Translations under genes and position numbers: made by a program
Assembly (NCBI GenBank): GCA_037442005.1
Contig: JBBIRA010000043.1
Coordinates: 1-14,995, forward strand
Source of the DNA: Leptospirillum sp037442005
Lineage (GTDB): Bacteria; Nitrospirota; Leptospirillia; Leptospirillales; Leptospirillaceae
Direction of reading: 5' to 3'
Length of the DNA stretch: 14,995 nucleotides
Part shown: positions 13,590 to 14,995 of the stretch, piece by piece
How positions within the stretch are numbered: position 1 is the stretch's first letter
How the letters are laid out: each line of letters starts with the position of its first letter
Notes under the pieces: generated by a model
The model's database searches: none
What the model saw: the letters and a program-made list of their open reading frames with translations, nothing else
Told to the model about the DNA's origin: nothing

Positions 13590-13617
13590 TTGACAGAAGA
13601 GTCGGGGGTGATACCTT
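13590..13617 (+). promoter_or_regulatory. Candidate sigma-70 promoter of the microprotein gene
   Basis: A perfect -35 TTGACA (13590-13595) is followed, after 16 bases, by a weak -10 TACCTT (13612-13617). The start would be near 13625, about 30 bases before the ATG at 13655. The -10 keeps only three consensus bases. Confidence 0.35.
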
Positions 13618-13654
13618 TTAGGTGATGGATGGACAACAAGAAAGGAGGTCCGCC

Positions 13655-13762
13655 ATGGATGACTATATCTGGCTCCTTCTGGCGTTTGCCATAACAACGG
13701 TCACTTTTGTCGTGATGAAATTCGAATCCCAACGTCCGAGGAATCATCTCCACAACAAATAA
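13655..13762 (+). CDS. 35-aa single-pass membrane microprotein
   Basis: A strong ribosome site (AAAGGAGG, 6-7 bases before the ATG) leads a 35-residue ORF ending in TAA. The peptide starts MDDY, has one hydrophobic helix (about residues 5-21, WLLLAFAITTVTFVVM) and ends in a basic, polar tail (KFESQRPRNHLHNK). With acidic residues before the helix and basic ones after it, the positive-inside rule predicts N-out, C-in. I do not recognise a family. Small single-helix subunits of respiratory oxidases or transporters look like this, but nothing nearby names a partner. It lies divergent from icd, and a hairpin follows its stop by 28 bases. Confidence 0.6.
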   Translation: MDDYIWLLLAFAITTVTFVVMKFESQRPRNHLHNK

Positions 13763-13790
13763 CTCTTCCCCCTTTTCTTTCATTCAGGAT

Positions 13791-13817
13791 CCCGGCCGGT
13801 GCGATCGACTGGCCGGG
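13791..13817 (+). terminator. Hairpin after the microprotein gene
   Basis: CCCGGCCGGT (13791-13800) and ACTGGCCGGG (13808-13817) form a 10-bp, GC-rich stem (one G-U pair in RNA) with a 7-base loop, beginning 28 bases after the stop. Only a short T stretch (GTGCGTTT) follows, so it is a weak or factor-assisted terminator. Confidence 0.5.
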
Positions 13818-13893
13818 GTGCGTTTCCGGCAAGATTCCTGAGGTGAAGGATCTCTGAAGAAAAAAGATGAGAGGGATATTCAGGTCCTGGCTT

Positions 13894-13923
13894 TTGACGG
13901 GGTCCTCTTTCTCCTTTTATGCT
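13894..13923 (+). promoter_or_regulatory. Candidate sigma-70 promoter of the short-chain dehydrogenase
   Basis: TTGACG (13894-13899) and TATGCT (13918-13923) are separated by 18 bases. The start would be near 13930, with a leader of about 70 bases before the ATG at 13999. Confidence 0.4.
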
Positions 13924-13998
13924 TGATTCCTGTGGAGGTGCAGGTCGGCAGACTGTCGGCCTTTTATTTTAGGGATCAGGAGCTTAAAAGGAGAAGAG

Positions 13999-14736
13999 AT
14001 GGTTCACAAAACGGCCGTGGTGACAGGTGCGTCTTCGGGTATTGGCGCCGCAACGGCGAAAGCGCTTTCCCGGTCCGGGTTTACAGTCATTCTGGGAGCG
14101 AGACGGGTGGAAAAGGTCAAGGCCGTGGCCGATGAAATTGGCGGGACGGGTCTGGCCCTGGATGTGTCAGATCCTCAGTCGGTGCGAGCTTTTGTCGACC
14201 GGTTACCGCCCGAAATCGATCTTCTGGTCAATAATGCCGGAGGAGCGCTGGGGCTTGAGCCCGTGATCTCGATGGACGAGAACAAGTGGATCTCGATGTT
14301 TGAATCCAATGTGCTGGGACTGGCACGGGTGACCCGGGCTCTTTTTCCCCGGTTGAAAAAAACCGGAGACGGGAGTCATGTGGTGAATATCGGATCAATT
14401 GCAGCCATTGAGACCTATGTCGGCGGAGCGGGATATACCGCCTGCAAACATGCGGTCAGGGCCATCACCGATACCCTGCGTCTTGAATGGCTTGGGCTTC
14501 CGGTCAGGGTTACCGAAATTGATCCAGGACTTGTTGAAACAGAGTTCTCCCTGGTCCGTTTTGACGGAGACCGGGAGCGTGCAAGATCGGTATACAAGGG
14601 AATGACACCGCTTGTGGCGGAGGATGTGGCGGAAGCCATTGTCTTTGCCGTGACCCGTCCGCCGCATGTCAATATTGACCGGATCCTCATCCGGCCGAGG
14701 GATCAGGCCCGGGCGGACAAAGTTTACCGGATCTGA
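13999..14736 (+). CDS. Short-chain dehydrogenase/reductase (YdfG-like)
   Basis: This is a 245-residue classical SDR of typical length, cytoplasmic and likely NADP(H)-dependent. It has the cofactor glycine motif TGASSGIG (9-16), an arginine pair after strand 2 (ARRVEK, 34-39) that favours NADP, NNAG (78-81), and the catalytic tetrad N104, S133, Y146 and K150 (YTACK). The region after the active site, IDPGLVETEFSLVRFDGD, resembles E. coli YdfG and related 3-hydroxy acid/serine dehydrogenases. The substrate cannot be fixed from sequence. AAGGAG lies 6 bases before the ATG. It overlaps the convergent acetyltransferase gene by 13 bases and seems monocistronic. Confidence 0.92.
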   Translation: MVHKTAVVTGASSGIGAATAKALSRSGFTVILGARRVEKVKAVADEIGGTGLALDVSDPQSVRAFVDRLPPEIDLLVNNAGGALGLEPVISMDENKWISMFESNVLGLARVTRALFPRLKKTGDGSHVVNIGSIAAIETYVGGAGYTACKHAVRAITDTLRLEWLGLPVRVTEIDPGLVETEFSLVRFDGDRERARSVYKGMTPLVAEDVAEAIVFAVTRPPHVNIDRILIRPRDQARADKVYRI

Positions 14737-14995
14737 GCCTTTTCCGGCTTTTTATGAAAGCAGATCAGGTGAAGGCGGTTGTAATGGTCCGGCATCAGAA
14801 AATCCGGCAGGTATCCATTGTTGAGGAAAAAGCGGACATTTTTGCCCAGAACCAGCATGGTGCAGAGTGAGATCTTGTGGCAGGATTCCGGGGCCGCCGA
14901 CTCGATCGCGGATAAAAGGGCTGATCCGACACCTTTTTTTTGCCAGAGGGGGGAAACCGAGAGTTTACGGATCAGCCAGACCCCTTCCAGAGCTC
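14724..14995 (-). CDS. GNAT-family N-acetyltransferase (partial, runs off the window)
   Basis: A minus-strand frame is open from the right edge to TAA at 14726-14724, giving 89 visible residues. It holds the GNAT acetyl-CoA motif: a strand ending LIRKLSVSP, then QKKGVGSALLSAIE (the Q/R-x-x-G-x-G/A loop and helix), and then the C-terminal pattern NVRFFLNNGYLP seen in many acetyltransferases. The N-terminal part is outside the window, so the start and substrate are unknown. The stop lies inside the 3' end of the short-chain dehydrogenase gene. Confidence 0.8.
   Translation of the reverse strand, partial: ALEGVWLIRKLSVSPLWQKKGVGSALLSAIESAAPESCHKISLCTMLVLGKNVRFFLNNGYLPDFLMPDHYNRLHLICFHKKPEKAQIR
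14736..14753 (+). terminator. Weak terminator of the short-chain dehydrogenase
   Basis: AGCC (14736-14739) and GGCT (14746-14749) form a 4-bp stem followed by a T-run (14749-14753), right at the stop codon. An overlapping alternative uses CCGGA/TCCGG. The stem is short, so the call is tentative. Confidence 0.35.

Larger units (their letters stand above)
13364..13654. other. Divergent control region between icd and the microprotein gene
   Basis: This gap of about 290 bases separates icd (-) from the 35-aa ORF (+). It holds a sigma-54-like promoter toward icd, a perfect 16-bp palindrome shared in motif with the dab operator, a degenerate second copy at 13508-13521 (10 of 14 positions), a CGCAC half-site at 13558-13562, and a sigma-70-like promoter toward the small ORF. 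No open frame here looks real. Confidence 0.6.

Noticed and set aside
13842..14135. Open frame through the short-chain dehydrogenase leader (hydrophobic VLFLLLCLIP stretch)
   Set aside because: No start codon with a ribosome site, and it runs out of frame into the dehydrogenase gene with shadow composition.
1..14995. CRISPR arrays, tRNA/rRNA genes, insertion sequences, phage genes or known riboswitches
   Set aside because: I saw no regularly spaced direct repeats, cloverleaf-like sequence, transposase or integrase motifs, or conserved riboswitch cores.

Overview
This 15 kb stretch has moderately high GC, short Shine-Dalgarno-led genes and compact operons. It looks like chromosome of a chemolithoautotrophic bacterium. 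The gene set (DabAB inorganic-carbon uptake pump, EttA, a Thermus/Rickettsia-type isocitrate dehydrogenase, a sigma-54 two-component system) and the overall feel fit the Nitrospirota, with Leptospirillum-like iron oxidisers as my best guess. That placement is inference, since no rRNA or other marker gene is present. I see no tRNA, rRNA, CRISPR array, IS element or phage gene.

Layout. (1) 1-3101: a possible gene tail, then a flavoprotein of the HI0933/YhiN family (+, TTG start), convergent with ettA (-), an ABC-F translation factor. (2) 3102-4137: a gene-free region of about 1 kb carrying inverted repeats, a DnaA-box-like pair, a strong operator-like inverted repeat and a sigma-54-type -24/-12 promoter. 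(3) 4138-11835: one tightly packed operon on the + strand, dabB-dabA-small ORF-sensor kinase-NtrC-type regulator, with 4-base overlaps at the first three junctions and 9 bases at the last. (4) 11929-11955: a strong bidirectional terminator. (5) 11968-13363 (-): isocitrate dehydrogenase (icd) followed by a 116-aa ORF that I read as the detached C-terminal domain of long isocitrate dehydrogenases. (6) 13364-14993: a divergent control region, a 35-aa membrane microprotein (+), a short-chain dehydrogenase (+), and a GNAT acetyltransferase cut off by the window edge (-).

How the parts may work together. The dab operon and icd appear to share a control architecture. Each has a GTGCG-N4-CGCAC palindrome about 110 bases upstream of the GC of a sigma-54-like -12 element (110 bases for dab, 108 for icd). 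The dab operon itself encodes a soluble GAF/PAS histidine kinase and a sigma-54 activator with an intact GAFTGA loop. The simplest model is that this two-component system senses a cytoplasmic signal and co-activates inorganic-carbon import and isocitrate dehydrogenase. The latter would catalyse a carboxylating step if the organism fixes CO2 by the reductive TCA cycle. The motifs and spacings are read directly from the sequence; the regulon is inference.
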